From the NCBI GenBank assembly GCA_032718475.1, contig JAUCBJ010006725.1:1-48397 (forward strand): DNA of 48,397 nt, given 5' to 3'. The position numbers and the translations under genes were made by a program. A model generated the notes under the pieces. That model had not been told where the DNA came from. It made no database searches and saw nothing but the letters and a program-made list of their open reading frames with translations. Source of the stretch: Nemertoderma westbladi (Eukaryota > Xenacoelomorpha > Nemertodermatida > Nemertodermatidae). Shown here piece after piece: positions 37,081-47,689 of this stretch. Position 1 is the stretch's first letter. The number at the start of each line of letters is the position of its first letter.

Positions 37081-38660
37081 TCTCGCCCAGCCTTTCTCTC
37101 ACATTATCGACTCTTGTTTAAAAATTCGACTCTCCCTTCGCTCGTTTCTCCCATATCCTCCAACCTACACAAACCGCGGTAATCTGCGAGCCTCGTGATG
37201 TATTAAGCTTAGAATTAGAATAATTATTATTAATATCTACATGCAAATTTTGTACAGACTGCCCACACCCCCCCCCCCCCCCCCCGCCCTCCACATACCA
37301 CCTCCCCCATGTCAAGAATAATAACGACATTGGAAACAGCTACACTAGCTTCGCTATTGCTGTTCCAAAGGCAAACACACCCCTTACCACCCACCCCTAT
37401 TCTACCCAATCTCCCTATTCTTACATCAATTATCATTATACATGTTAATAATGCGGTGTATTTCTCAATTCCAACTATGTACGAGTTAATTAATTAAAGT
37501 TAAAATAAAGATAATGTCTAAATGTTCTACTTTATCGTCCCGTTCCTCTTCAATTTTAGCATTTCAGGTTTATAACGATACTGCAGTAGGCCTAGCCTCC
37601 TACATCATCCATATATAATATTTGACTGTCCACAGCATTAATTTATGGCAAGATGCAACGAAAATAAATATATATATTATTAATATATATATGGATAACA
37701 TGTCCCTGGCGAGCCTTCAATATTGCATCATGTTCGAAAATGCTATAACATTAAATTACGCAATATTACATTAAAAACTACAATGGTATTCCAATATTAA
37801 CTATATTTTCTACCCATTTCTTTTTGTTACATCGAATTTCACCCAATAGAAAAAAAGATATATTTTGCATGTTATATTTTCAAAAGTATTTATAACATAA
37901 TATAACCCAAGGGGAGCAGTGGCTTTTCTGGACCACAAAATATGTATATCCAATGTCCCTATAGAGCCAAAAATATATATCATTTTTTAAAAGACGAATC
38001 TTAAAACTTCAGATATTGGAATCAAATATTAATAGATAGATCTAAAATATGTGATAAATCTTGTTCCAGGAACGTTAATTTTTTTTCTAATATATCTTTC
38101 GTTATCATGACAAACATAGCAGTACTGTACATATTTCATAGCATTTGGGGAACTTTCTAGGATTATCAAGAATAATGGATTTTCACGTATACATAATTTC
38201 ATTTTTTGCGCTTGAAACTGTTTCAATGTTTCTAATTTTTGCCATACTTACTATATTGAACATTTAAAGTTGTTAATTTGTTGTTACAGCTATTCAAAAA
38301 ATATAAATTTACTAAAATTTGTATTTTCGATTTTTCGAACAAAAAAGTGGCTTTTTAGGGACGCGTTTATATATATGACTTTTGAGTAGAAAAAGACAGT
38401 GTTTAATAAGTTTGATATTTTCGAATAGCACGATTTATAAACTTGTATAATGTATGGCTGCGCATTGGACACATCACATTGTATTGAACAGTGTAGCAAA
38501 AATGGGGTAATTCGGGTTTCACTAAAATTCTGAATTTTGTGCTTGAAACTTCAATGCTTCTCTTTTTTCCCATACTTATTATCTGTGCTTAGAGTAGTTA
38601 TATTGAACAATCAGTTACCAAAAAAATATATTTTTCTAACCCTCTAAATCAGAATATGCA

Positions 38661-38734
38661 TTAACCCTTTCGCACCTATGACGCAGGCGTATGCGTCACC
38701 ACTATATGGGCTATGATGCAGGCTTATACATCAT
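38661..38734 (+). mobile_element. piggyBac-like terminus with palindrome pair
   Basis: TTAACCCTTTCGCACC is followed by the palindrome TGACGCAGGCGTATGCGTCA (38679-38698) and a diverged second copy (38713-38734, arms ATGATG/CATCAT). The organisation matches the locus at 13516. The satellite array follows within 15 bases. Confidence 0.35.
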
Positions 38735-38743
38735 GGGTCACAA

Positions 38744-39636
38744 ACCGACAGACAGACATACTAGATTTATGTCAACGTGAAAACTGACATCAGAAATGAA
38801 ATCAGCACCCCTTAAAACCCCCATAGCGAGAATGTTAGTTAGTTTGTATTTTTTTTTAAGTTTTGACAGACTGACTGACACAAAGACCGACAGATAGAGT
38901 ACTTTTATGTAAACGTGAAAACTGACATCAGAAATGAAATCAGCACCCCTTAAAACCCCCATAGCGTTAGTTAGTTTGTATTCTTTTTTAAGTTTTGACA
39001 GACTGACTGACTCAAAGACCGACAGACAGAGTACATTTTGTAAACGTGAAAACTGACATCAGAAATGAAATCAGCACCCCTTGAAACCCCCATACCGAGA
39101 ATGTTAGTTAGTTTGTATTATTTTTTAAGTTTTGACAGACTGACTGACACAAAGACCCTCAGACCGACAGCCAGACTAGATTTATGTAAACGTGAAAACT
39201 GACATCAGAAATGAAATCAGCACCCCTTAAAACCCCCATAGCGAGAATGTTAGTTAGTTAGTATTCTTTTTTAAGTTTTGACAGACTGACTGACACAAAG
39301 ACCGACAGACAGAGTACATTTTTGTAAACGTGAAAACTGACATCAGAAATGAAATCAGCACCCCCTAAAACCCCATAGCGAGAATGTTAGTTAGTTTGTT
39401 TTCTTTTTTAAGTTTTGACAGACTGACTGACACAAAGACCGACAGACAGAGTACATTTTTGTAAACGTGAAAACTGACATCAGAAATGAAATCAGCACCC
39501 CCTAAAACCCCATAGCGAGAATGTTAGTTAGTTTGTATTCTTTTTTAAGTTTTGACAGACTGACTGACACAAAGACCGACAGACAGAGTACATTTATGTA
39601 AACGTGAAAACTGACATCAGAAATGAAATCAGCACT
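38744..39636 (+). repeat. 138-bp satellite array, left part
   Basis: About 6.5 units of roughly 138 bases. Landmarks of each unit are GACAGACTGACTGACACAAA, ACGTGAAAACTGACATCAGA, ATGAAATCAGCACCCCTTAA and CCCCCATAGCGAGAATGTT. Units are highly similar with small indels (one unit is about 126, another about 145 bases). It stops abruptly at the transposon at 39637. Confidence 0.92.
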
Positions 39637-41649
39637 GGCTCATTCCAATGTAAAGTACGGGACATTCGTACACAATTTTGAACTTTGATTGCCTGTACAA
39701 TGTTATCCACAGCACATATGTACACAAAATTGTGCTTGGATTGAACTTTCGAATATCAGCTTTGATTTCGCTAAGATTATGGCGGGACTTAGTCACTTTT
39801 GTGAAAACACCAGCTTGTCCAATTAAGGTAAAGTACGGATTCGTACGAAATGGTTTTTTTTATTTTATGATTTCAATTCTAAAATTTAGCGAATTGTGCG
39901 CAGGTACGGTGTTGAGTTGATGTTTAGGATAAAGCTGTATTATTAAGCTTAAATAAAAATATAAATATAAGACGAATTGCTGCATTGCTAATTTTTTACA
40001 GTGTGGTTTGTGTGGTAAAGTATGGGACATTGCTAAGTAAAGTACGGGACCTGTACGAATTTTATGATCAAAATGGTCTCTTACACTTAACCTAACAGTA
40101 ATTTCTGGATAATTAGTGATAATAAAGTGCAACTAAGTATTTCCAACCAAGATATGGATACAAAATGTGGGGCGGCCCACAAATTGACCCGAAGTCTTAG
40201 CATATGTGCCCTTGAGGAGTTGTATGTCATCTGTCAAATTTTTGATCGCTAATACTGTATAACTCGGTCATTTTTAGATGAAATTAAACCAAACCTGGTA
40301 CGTATGAAGTCTGTCAAAAGTTTGGATAGAATCTGAAGTTTAAGGAATCAAAGGTCACATATCAGACAGTCTGTCTGTTGGTACCGATAGTTTCAAAATT
40401 TTGATAAAACCTAAATAAGTCCGTCAATCATTGATGAAATATAACCAAACTTGGTACACATGTAGTCTGTAAAAAGTTTCGAAATTCTTTCCATTTTTCT
40501 GAAAATGTATCAATTACTGTACTTACCGATCTTCTTATCTGCTAAAAAACTAAATTTTTTTAAATTTGTTGTAAAGTACGCGACTTTACATGCATAAACT
40601 CAAAGATTAGTTAACTGAGGAATGATTCTTAGTTCAAATACATACTTCTATGCTTCCCCCTACTATCACCCTAAAGCATTATAACACTCCTGTCCTCCAG
40701 GTTTCATATATTACATTAATACAGTGCACTAAAATGTAATCGCCATTATAATGGTAAAGTATGGGACAATTTTCAATTGGCCGTCATGATGTTTCTGAGG
40801 GAGTAGATTATGAAACTACAGGTAATTGTTTCTTTAGATGACGCAACACAAACGTGCTTTGCATTCCACTGGGTGATTGGGCTGAGTTAGACTACTTCTA
40901 TGTGTATAAATTAAAAATTTCACTATTTTTTGGTAAAGTATGGGACTTTACATGCATAAAACCAAAGATTTCTTGACTGAGGAATGATTCTCAGTTCAAA
41001 TATAGACTCCCATTCTTACGGCCGACTATGACCTTAGAGTATTATATCACTCATGGCTTCACATATTACATTAATACAGTGCACTAATATAATCGCCATT
41101 TTAATGGTAAAGTATGGGACAATTTTCAATTGGCCGCCATGATATTTCTGAGGGAGTGAAGATGAAACTAATTGTTTTATACAATGACGCAACACAAATG
41201 TGCTTTGCATTCCACTGGGTGATTAGGCTGAGTTACATCTCTGTGAATAAACTAAAAATTTCACTATTTTAGGTAAAGTATGGGACATCACAAGATTAAC
41301 TTTATTGATTTCATTACAGAGGAATGAAACACTGGTGAAATTAAATTGAACCTAAAAAGTTCGAAAATGGGTTTATTTTTGATTTGGTACATGCTCAGAA
41401 ATGTTAATTTATTGGTCATAGGAAGTGCCTACAGGAAACCAAACTTTTGCAAACTTTTATTCACATTTTGTGCAGAGCAGGTCCATAATTTGTAATTCGA
41501 CTATTTTTGATAAACCACCTGTGTTGATACAATTTTTAGCACTGAATTCATGGAGTACGATAAATTTTGACCTAAAATAAGTATAAATTCAAAGCTACAT
41601 CTCATTTTTAGAAATTAGTGGGGAGGTTGACCTTTTCATGGAATGAGCC
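39637..41649. mobile_element. Non-autonomous DNA transposon (2013 bp), CACT target duplication
   Basis: It interrupts the satellite array. Both ends read GGCTCATTCCA as perfect 11-bp inverted repeats (39637-39647 and 41639-41649). CACT flanks both sides (39633-39636 and 41650-41653); removing the element and one CACT restores AATCAGCACTCCTTAAAACC, the exact text of the next satellite unit at 41780. The interior has no transposase-like frame. It contains nine copies of TAAAGTAYGGGAC or close variants and a roughly 350-bp tandem duplication (about 40571-40931 and 40932-41271). A 4-bp duplication fits a few superfamilies (for example Chapaev or Sola1 types); I cannot assign one. Confidence 0.85.
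40571..41286 (+). repeat. Tandem ~350-bp duplication inside the transposon
   Basis: Both copies run through ACTTTACATGCATAAA, TGAGGAATGATTCT, TACATTAATACAGTGCACTA, GGGACAATTTTCAATTGGCC and GTGCTTTGCATTCCACTGGG in order. They differ by several substitutions and small indels, so the duplication predates the insertion or has had time to diverge. Confidence 0.9.
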
Positions 41650-42509
41650 CACTCCTTAAAACCCCCATAGCGAGAATGTTAGATAGTTTGTATTTTTTAA
41701 GTTTTGACAGACTGACTGACACAAAGACCGACAGACAGAGTACATTTATGTAAACGTGAAAACTGACATCAGAAATGAAATCAGCACTCCTTAAAACCCC
41801 CATAGCGAGAATGTTAGATAGTTTGTATTTTTTAAGTTTTGACAGACTGACTGACACAAAGACCGTCAGACCGACAGGCAGATTATATTTATGTAAACGT
41901 GAAAAACCGACATCAGAAATGAAATCAGCACCCCTTCAAACCCCCATACCGAGAATGTTAGTTAGTTTTTATTCTTTGTTAAGTTTTGACAGACTGACTG
42001 ACACAAAGACCGTCAGACCGACAGACAGACTATATTTATGTAAACGTGAAAACTGACATCAGAAATGAAATCAGCACCCCTTGAAACCCCCATAGCGAGA
42101 ATGTTAGTTAGTTTGTATTCTTTTTTAAGTTTTGACAGACTGACTGACACAAAGACCGTCAGACCGACAGACAGACTATATTTATGTAAACGTGAAAACT
42201 GACATCAGAAATGAAATCAGCACCCCTTCAAACCCCCACACCGAGAATGTTAGTTAGTTTGTATTCTTTGTTAAGTTTTGACAGACTGACTGACAGAAAG
42301 ACCGACAGACATACAGACTAGATTTTTGTAAACGTGAAAACTGATATCAGAAATGAAATCAGCACCCCTTAAAACCCCCATAGCGAGAATGTTAGTTAGT
42401 TTGTATTGTTTTTTAAGTTTTGACAGACTGACTGACACAAAGACCGACAGACTAGATTTATGTAAAAGTGAAAACTGACACCAGAAATGAAATTAGCACC
42501 CCTTAAACT
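41650..42509 (+). repeat. 138-bp satellite array, right part
   Basis: Continuation of the array at 38744-39636 after the transposon, again about six units with the same landmarks; several units here carry an extra GACCGTCAGACCGACAGACAG segment. It ends near AGCACCCCTTAAAC. Confidence 0.92.
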
Positions 42510-42559
42510 TAGATAAACTTTAGACATACTCTATTAATATTTATGTTTCCTCTCATCAG

Positions 42560-42600
42560 ATTACGAATTGACGATGGACATACAGATGTCCGATTTTACA
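42560..42600 (+). CDS. Candidate 41-nt cassette exon of the Ig-type gene
   Basis: Preceded by a strong pyrimidine tract and AG (TTTATGTTTCCTCTCATCAG) and followed by GTAAGT. The length is not a multiple of three. It keeps the frame into exon 43886 only if exon 1 uses the upstream GT of its GTGTAAGT donor (ending at 36341), giving LLRIDDGHTDVRFYISPFW across the junctions. With the 36343 donor it would lead to a stop soon after the junction. No transcript evidence is available here. Confidence 0.4.
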
Positions 42601-43885
42601 GTAAGTCTTTAATGAATACCTTTAATTAGCGATACACAAAACTCACGGAAGGATGTCGTCAGTCGGACAGATGAAATAGAAAAGTCGGGGCAGGTTATAT
42701 AGGTCTATGTCACACAGATTATCTATGCTCTCTGAGATGTGTAATGCCTTCGGAGATGTGCATGTCAACAAAGATGAGTATCCTTTCCGGGATGAGTACT
42801 GTATGCTTGCAAGAAAAATATGCCTTTCCTTTCCGAGATGATTATACTTTTCCGACATTCCGAGGTGACGGAGAAAAACCTAAAACACTATCTCATTGGT
42901 TCTCGAATATTGGCTCAAGATGAACACACTTTGGCGAATAAAAAATTGTATGTACTCAACAATTGGTCTAATTATCAGTGGCTCTTGAGGGACGTAGGTC
43001 CTACTAAAGCCATTTTCGTCACAGTAGCTATTCACTACTGTTGTAGGCTACATATTAATAATTATTATGTTAATAATTTACAGTAAATGGGTTATCACCA
43101 CCAAAAATAAAACTGTAACTTGTTCTATTGTGTTTAGTTTATTGTTTTGTTTACCACATTCAAGTGTTGTTTACATGCAAGTGTTGCAAATTTTAATGTT
43201 TTAATAGAAATTGCAGATGTCAAGATATGCAATAGTTAAACTGCTAACTGGCAGTTAAATTCATTAACTGCATCAAACAGCATCATCAAACTACATGTAA
43301 ACAGAAAAACCTTCCTTTATTAATAATAATATGTATGTAGTTAAAATGTGTGAAAGATTTTGAATAACATCGACCAAAACTAAGTTTTTAAATTAAATTT
43401 AAAAAAATTGAAACGAATATTAATTAAAACAAAATAACACTGAAAACGTTATTAATTAACAGGCAAGAGACAATTTAATAAGAAAATAATAAGCAATTCA
43501 ATATAAACCAAACATGGGTTCCATTGTAAGTGGCTTCGCTAGGACATATGTACCCCAAGAGCCATGTATCGCAAAATGCAATCCTTACTGTGTCCCCCAA
43601 AGAGCCACCATGGCTTCCAGAGGACATGTCCCTCAAAAGCCAAAAATGTCCCTCTAAAGCCTATGTTGTATATAATCGTGTCCCTTAAAAGCCAAACGTA
43701 AATATACTGAAATGGCTTTGGATGGACATGTTATATGTATTAATATAAATAATCTAGTGATTTTGCCAACTAAATTTCTCATGTATTTTCGATTATTAAA
43801 ATGCTCCAAAATGTTACTCACAAACGAAATTTGGCTACAATTAGTTAATTTTTGAGTAACTTTCTAAATTTTATTAATGTTTCAG

Positions 43886-44775
43886 TTTCACCGTTCTGGG
43901 TAAATCCTGAGGATAACATTTGCGACGCGACTTTCAACCAAAGCGCCACTATATCCTGCACCATGGCGAGCCATCCCAAACCCAACGCCAACTCGTTGCT
44001 GTGGTACAAGGATGACAGCAACGACCCCCTCGATGGTTCAGTTATACCTGATAAAATAAACAAAACTTTATTTACCTTGGAATTAACGCTTCCCAATGTG
44101 AAGATAGAAGACTTTCATTCCGTCTACGTGGCCACAATCAATAATAGTATTGGTGAGGGAAGCTGCGCGGTGGAACTCACACACAGGGTTGCCCCACAGT
44201 GGCTAACCAACTTAACTGTACAATGGACGGCTTCCAAAGTCCTTCATATTCAGTGGGACTTGGCAGAAAATATTAACTTAACCGTTATTGTCCAATGCGT
44301 AGGGAAGAATATATCATCATCAACTTCACATGTAGTCATATCTGATCTATCTCCGAGTACGAACTACACAATTAAAATTTTTGTTTGCGACAAACATGAT
44401 TGCTTATTCGCATTAAGTCTATCCATTCCCGCGTACCAAACCCTACTTAGAAACAGCTGGGATATCTTCAGCGTTCTAACCCCGGCCACATTCGGTTGCT
44501 TTATCCTCATTTGTATACTGCTCATTGTTATTATAATTTTACTGATATTTTTACGGAGAAGCCGTTCTCGACTGCACGATAACGTAATTGGTGTTCCTTT
44601 CCCTAGAAATGTCGCCACCTATACCGATTCTCCGCGACTCAGGGGCGGACGATCCAACCAGGAAGCAGTGCGGATGATGCAGGTGGATCACGTGAGGTCA
44701 TCCATTGACAGCTCCCGTGAAAGTATCCGAATGTCCCGTAGCTCCCGAGAAAGCATCAGGATGTATGTCTCGTAG
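43886..44775 (+). CDS. Ig-superfamily type I membrane protein, last exon (Ig, FN3-like, TM, tail)
   Basis: The acceptor TTTCAG is followed by two bases completing a codon, then SPFWVNPEDNICDATF. An I-set-like Ig domain follows: ATISCTM (strand B Cys), LLWYKDD (Trp), LTLPNVKIEDFHSVYVATIN, where the usual Y-x-C has Val in place of Cys. Next comes a fibronectin-III-like domain (APQWLTNLTVQWTA, LHIQWDLAENINLTVIVQC, ISDLSPSTNYTIKIFV). A transmembrane helix, FGCFILICILLIVIIILLIF, precedes RRSRSR as a stop-transfer. The cytoplasmic tail of about 70 residues contains two copies of SSRESIRM and ends MYVS before TAG 44773-44775. Several N-glycosylation sites. Best called a novel Ig/FN3 receptor-like protein; ligand unknown. 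Confidence 0.85.
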
Positions 44776-45225
44776 AATCTCACTGAACGCATTTACGAAT
44801 ACGTAAGTCCAGGCGGGCCTTTGAATAGCAATGGGCCTTCAATTAGTGGCCCTAGTCATAGTCAATCGATCCCTTCAGTTTACAGGTGAAATATAGAAGT
44901 CTGTACTACTACTAACTCGGACTCGGACTCGCAACTCGGACATAAGTGAGCATATTATGTGTACATAATTTCTATAATTTTGATAGATTAAGCATGTTTA
45001 CCAAGTTTGCTTCAATTTCATTAAATATTTACCGACTTATTAGCGTTCAAACATTTCCACCAACTACGATGGCAGAGGGTCCACTAATTATACCGGTACG
45101 CAAAGAGGCTCACCTGGAATTACGTGGCTCGCCCCAAACACAACTCTACTTCCTGAGAACAAATACATATTAAATACTGTACGTCTCCGAGCGCTGAATA
45201 AAGTTTATTCAGATATACTAAATCA
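44776..45225 (+). other. 3' UTR of the Ig-type gene with poly(A) signal
   Basis: AATAAA at 45197-45202 is the first good signal after the stop. It lies inside a 19-base near-perfect inverted repeat, CTGAATAAA-G-TTTATTCAG (45195-45213). Transcript end is therefore expected around 45215-45230. Confidence 0.55.
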
Positions 45226-47379
45226 TTTATCTGGTGTCAAGAGGTTGTCACGCACGGTTTCAGTTTGTCCCGCATAATGAACAAATTATCTTGTCGCACA
45301 GATGTTTTCCGCGTTGTTGGTAATGGAATGTCTTAAAGAAAATGAATCCTGCATCGCATATTATTAGTGATCACTATTCAATTACATTATATTTAGTTTG
45401 CTATACGTCTATCTGACTATAATTTATTAATATATTCAATTAATACATGTATGTTTTACATTTTTCTAGTCTGATTGGCAAAAATCGCCGCAGCAAAAAC
45501 TACACCGCAATATAATTAACGTTCATTATTGTTGATTATAATTATTGATTGTTGATGTTTGTTGATTGTTCATTATTGATGATTAAAGTATTATTATTCT
45601 TTTATTACCCTATTATTTATTATTATTTTTTTGATCCTAATCGAGCGATGACTTTAGAGATGTTTAGTGACTTTTATTAAAAGAAAAACGGCAGACATAA
45701 TAACTATGGTTTATATCCCACACATATCCCCATCACGTGACTTTAACCTACATATGTTTAACTTTCAACTCGAGAGAATTATATGCAGAATCTAAGCCCC
45801 CTAAAGTCCACTAATCAATTTACCACCTAGAGGCTGAGTGGGTTGGGTTACTGTAGTCGATTATTTTAGACCTCACAAAAACTCAGGTTTAGAATATTTG
45901 TGCCAGGTATCAATCAGGAAGAATGGAAACAATAAAACAAAAAGCTGAAGGTTTTCATTTCAGACATTACTAAAGTGATATCATTTTAGCCAACTAGTGG
46001 TAAACTGGAAAACTGCCGCGGGATTATCCTCACAAACAAGACGCAGCATATGGAGTGGATGGTCTACAGTCTAGCATGTATATTGTGTACAGTATCTGCC
46101 AACTTTCCTTTTGAAAGGATAACAAATAACGAAATGAGAGAAGGTTTTCACTTTGAGAAAATATATTTCAATCCATAGCGGCAGACACTAGAGAAATGCA
46201 GACAGATTAGCCTCATTTGAATGACACAGCTAATGGACTAGTACAAATCTTTCAAGTTTCTGCTTGAAAGGATTAAAATCGAATAAATTTGGAGGGAATT
46301 TAATGTTTAAGCATGTAGCCCTCTAGCGGGAGACTGTTGAACTGATGGTGTCTAAAAGTCTCTAAAAATCGCAACTATTGGTCTTATTGATGCCCACAAA
46401 TTTTCAAAACGGACGCTTAAAATTCGACAAAGTTATTAGCATATCGAAATGCTGACAACAATAACGACAACGACAACAACTAACGGTATTTACCACTATT
46501 GACCCACCCCCCTAACAGTGACAGTTCGCTACGGCTCCGTCAACGGCGTGGATCGCACCACATTAATTACATCCAACTGGCTGGCTGGGGGAGAGGGATT
46601 ACAATATAGTATGTTCTAGTTACGCATGCGTATGGTGTGACATGTCCATATGCATGGTAGGTGAACGAAAAAATAAAGTTACAGTAGGCCATACTTTTAA
46701 TGTCTTTACCGTTTATTCCCCTTACATTTTCTAACCTTTTATCAATTTAGCAATATTTCGATACCCAAAATAATACGTAGCTATTATCCATAAAAACTAC
46801 AATAATGAAATTTACAGGACCTCCAACAAAGAAGACAATGCACACATCTCCAACCTATAGATTTAGGTAAATTTTTAATTTCTTAGAATTCGTAACTTTG
46901 ATTGCCTATATTTGATTACCCAGTGCCCCCCCCCCCCCCCCCCCCCCCCATTAGAAGCGAAAAATGGAATATTTATTAAATGTCGTGTCTGTATACCTTA
47001 CCTACTTTTTTTAAATTATAACATTATTACATCTGCTCTTGTAAGCAAAGATATTGCGCTTTACAGTAGTACTTATAATTAATTACATATCATATGCTAA
47101 CTATTGGGATTTTAAATTATTATAGATGTAACAGAATGTAAGAAATTAAAAATAAATTAATCACTAAATATCACTGCCATTTGGCGAAGTTTTTTTTGGA
47201 GGAGGGGTTATATCATTATACTTTTTTGACCTAATATTCCAGTCCATAGTGTAGGCCTACTAATACAATAGTAATTAAACTTTAATACATTATTCATATA
47301 ATTAATACATTGTGTACTATATATTATAATATTAGTAATGTATGGCCTACATATTTACTGCAATAAATGTATCGTAGCA
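45226..47379. other. Non-coding AT-rich DNA
   Basis: No gene was recognised. It contains a TTGATTATT-rich low-complexity stretch (about 45525-45600), two diverged direct repeats of about 190 bases (roughly 45942-46130 and 46131-46320, sharing GAAGGTTTTCA and CTTGAAAGGAT-like landmarks) and a C-run at 46926-46949. Confidence 0.5.
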
Positions 47380-47680
47380 CAAACTTAGTTCCAATCGCAC
47401 ATTTTCAAAGGCGAACATAGTTCCAATCGAAGCAGGTGAACTTAGTTCCAATCGAGGCGAACTTAGTTCCAATCGAGGCGAACTTAGTTCCAATCCCAGA
47501 ATATCAAAACGAACTTAGTACCAATGCATGCAAACTTAGTTCAAATGATTACGAATTTAGTTCCAATGCATGCGAACTTAGTTCAAATGAATACGAATTT
47601 AGTTACAATGCATGCGAATTTAGTTCCAATGGATACGAACTTAGTTCCAATGCAAGCGAAATTAGTTCCAATGTTTCAAT
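47380..47680 (+). repeat. 21-bp minisatellite (GAACTTAGTTCCAAT core)
   Basis: About 13-14 copies of a unit containing (A/G)AA(C/T)TTAGTTCCAAT; early units are spaced by AGGC or CCCAGAATATC, later ones by GCATGC or GATTAC/GATAC. Because the unit is 21 bases it leaves an apparent open frame with NACELSSN-type repeats, which I treat as a by-product. Confidence 0.9.
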
Positions 47681-47689
47681 AGTAGGCTA

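Larger units (their letters stand above)
36344..43885 (+). other. Intron of the Ig-type gene (7.5 kb, repeat-rich)
   Basis: Bounded by GTAAGT (36344) and TTTCAG (43880-43885), phase 1 on both sides. It holds a duplicated segment next to the donor, a C-run (37268-37285), a split satellite array, a 2-kb transposon, a candidate 41-nt exon at 42560-42600, and many copies of TGTCCCTNNARAGCCA. 42601-43878 otherwise shows no gene. Confidence 0.7.

Noticed and set aside
38738-38962. Short frames inside the satellite array as genes
   Set aside because: Repeat-derived; possible ancestral coding is noted as a finding but current frames are broken by indels.
42820-43086. Plus-strand 88-codon frame in the Ig-type gene intron
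   Set aside because: No splice signals keeping the gene frame and no recognisable domain.
47380-47680. CRISPR-like array
   Set aside because: Units are contiguous 21-mers without unique spacers of regular length, in an animal genome.
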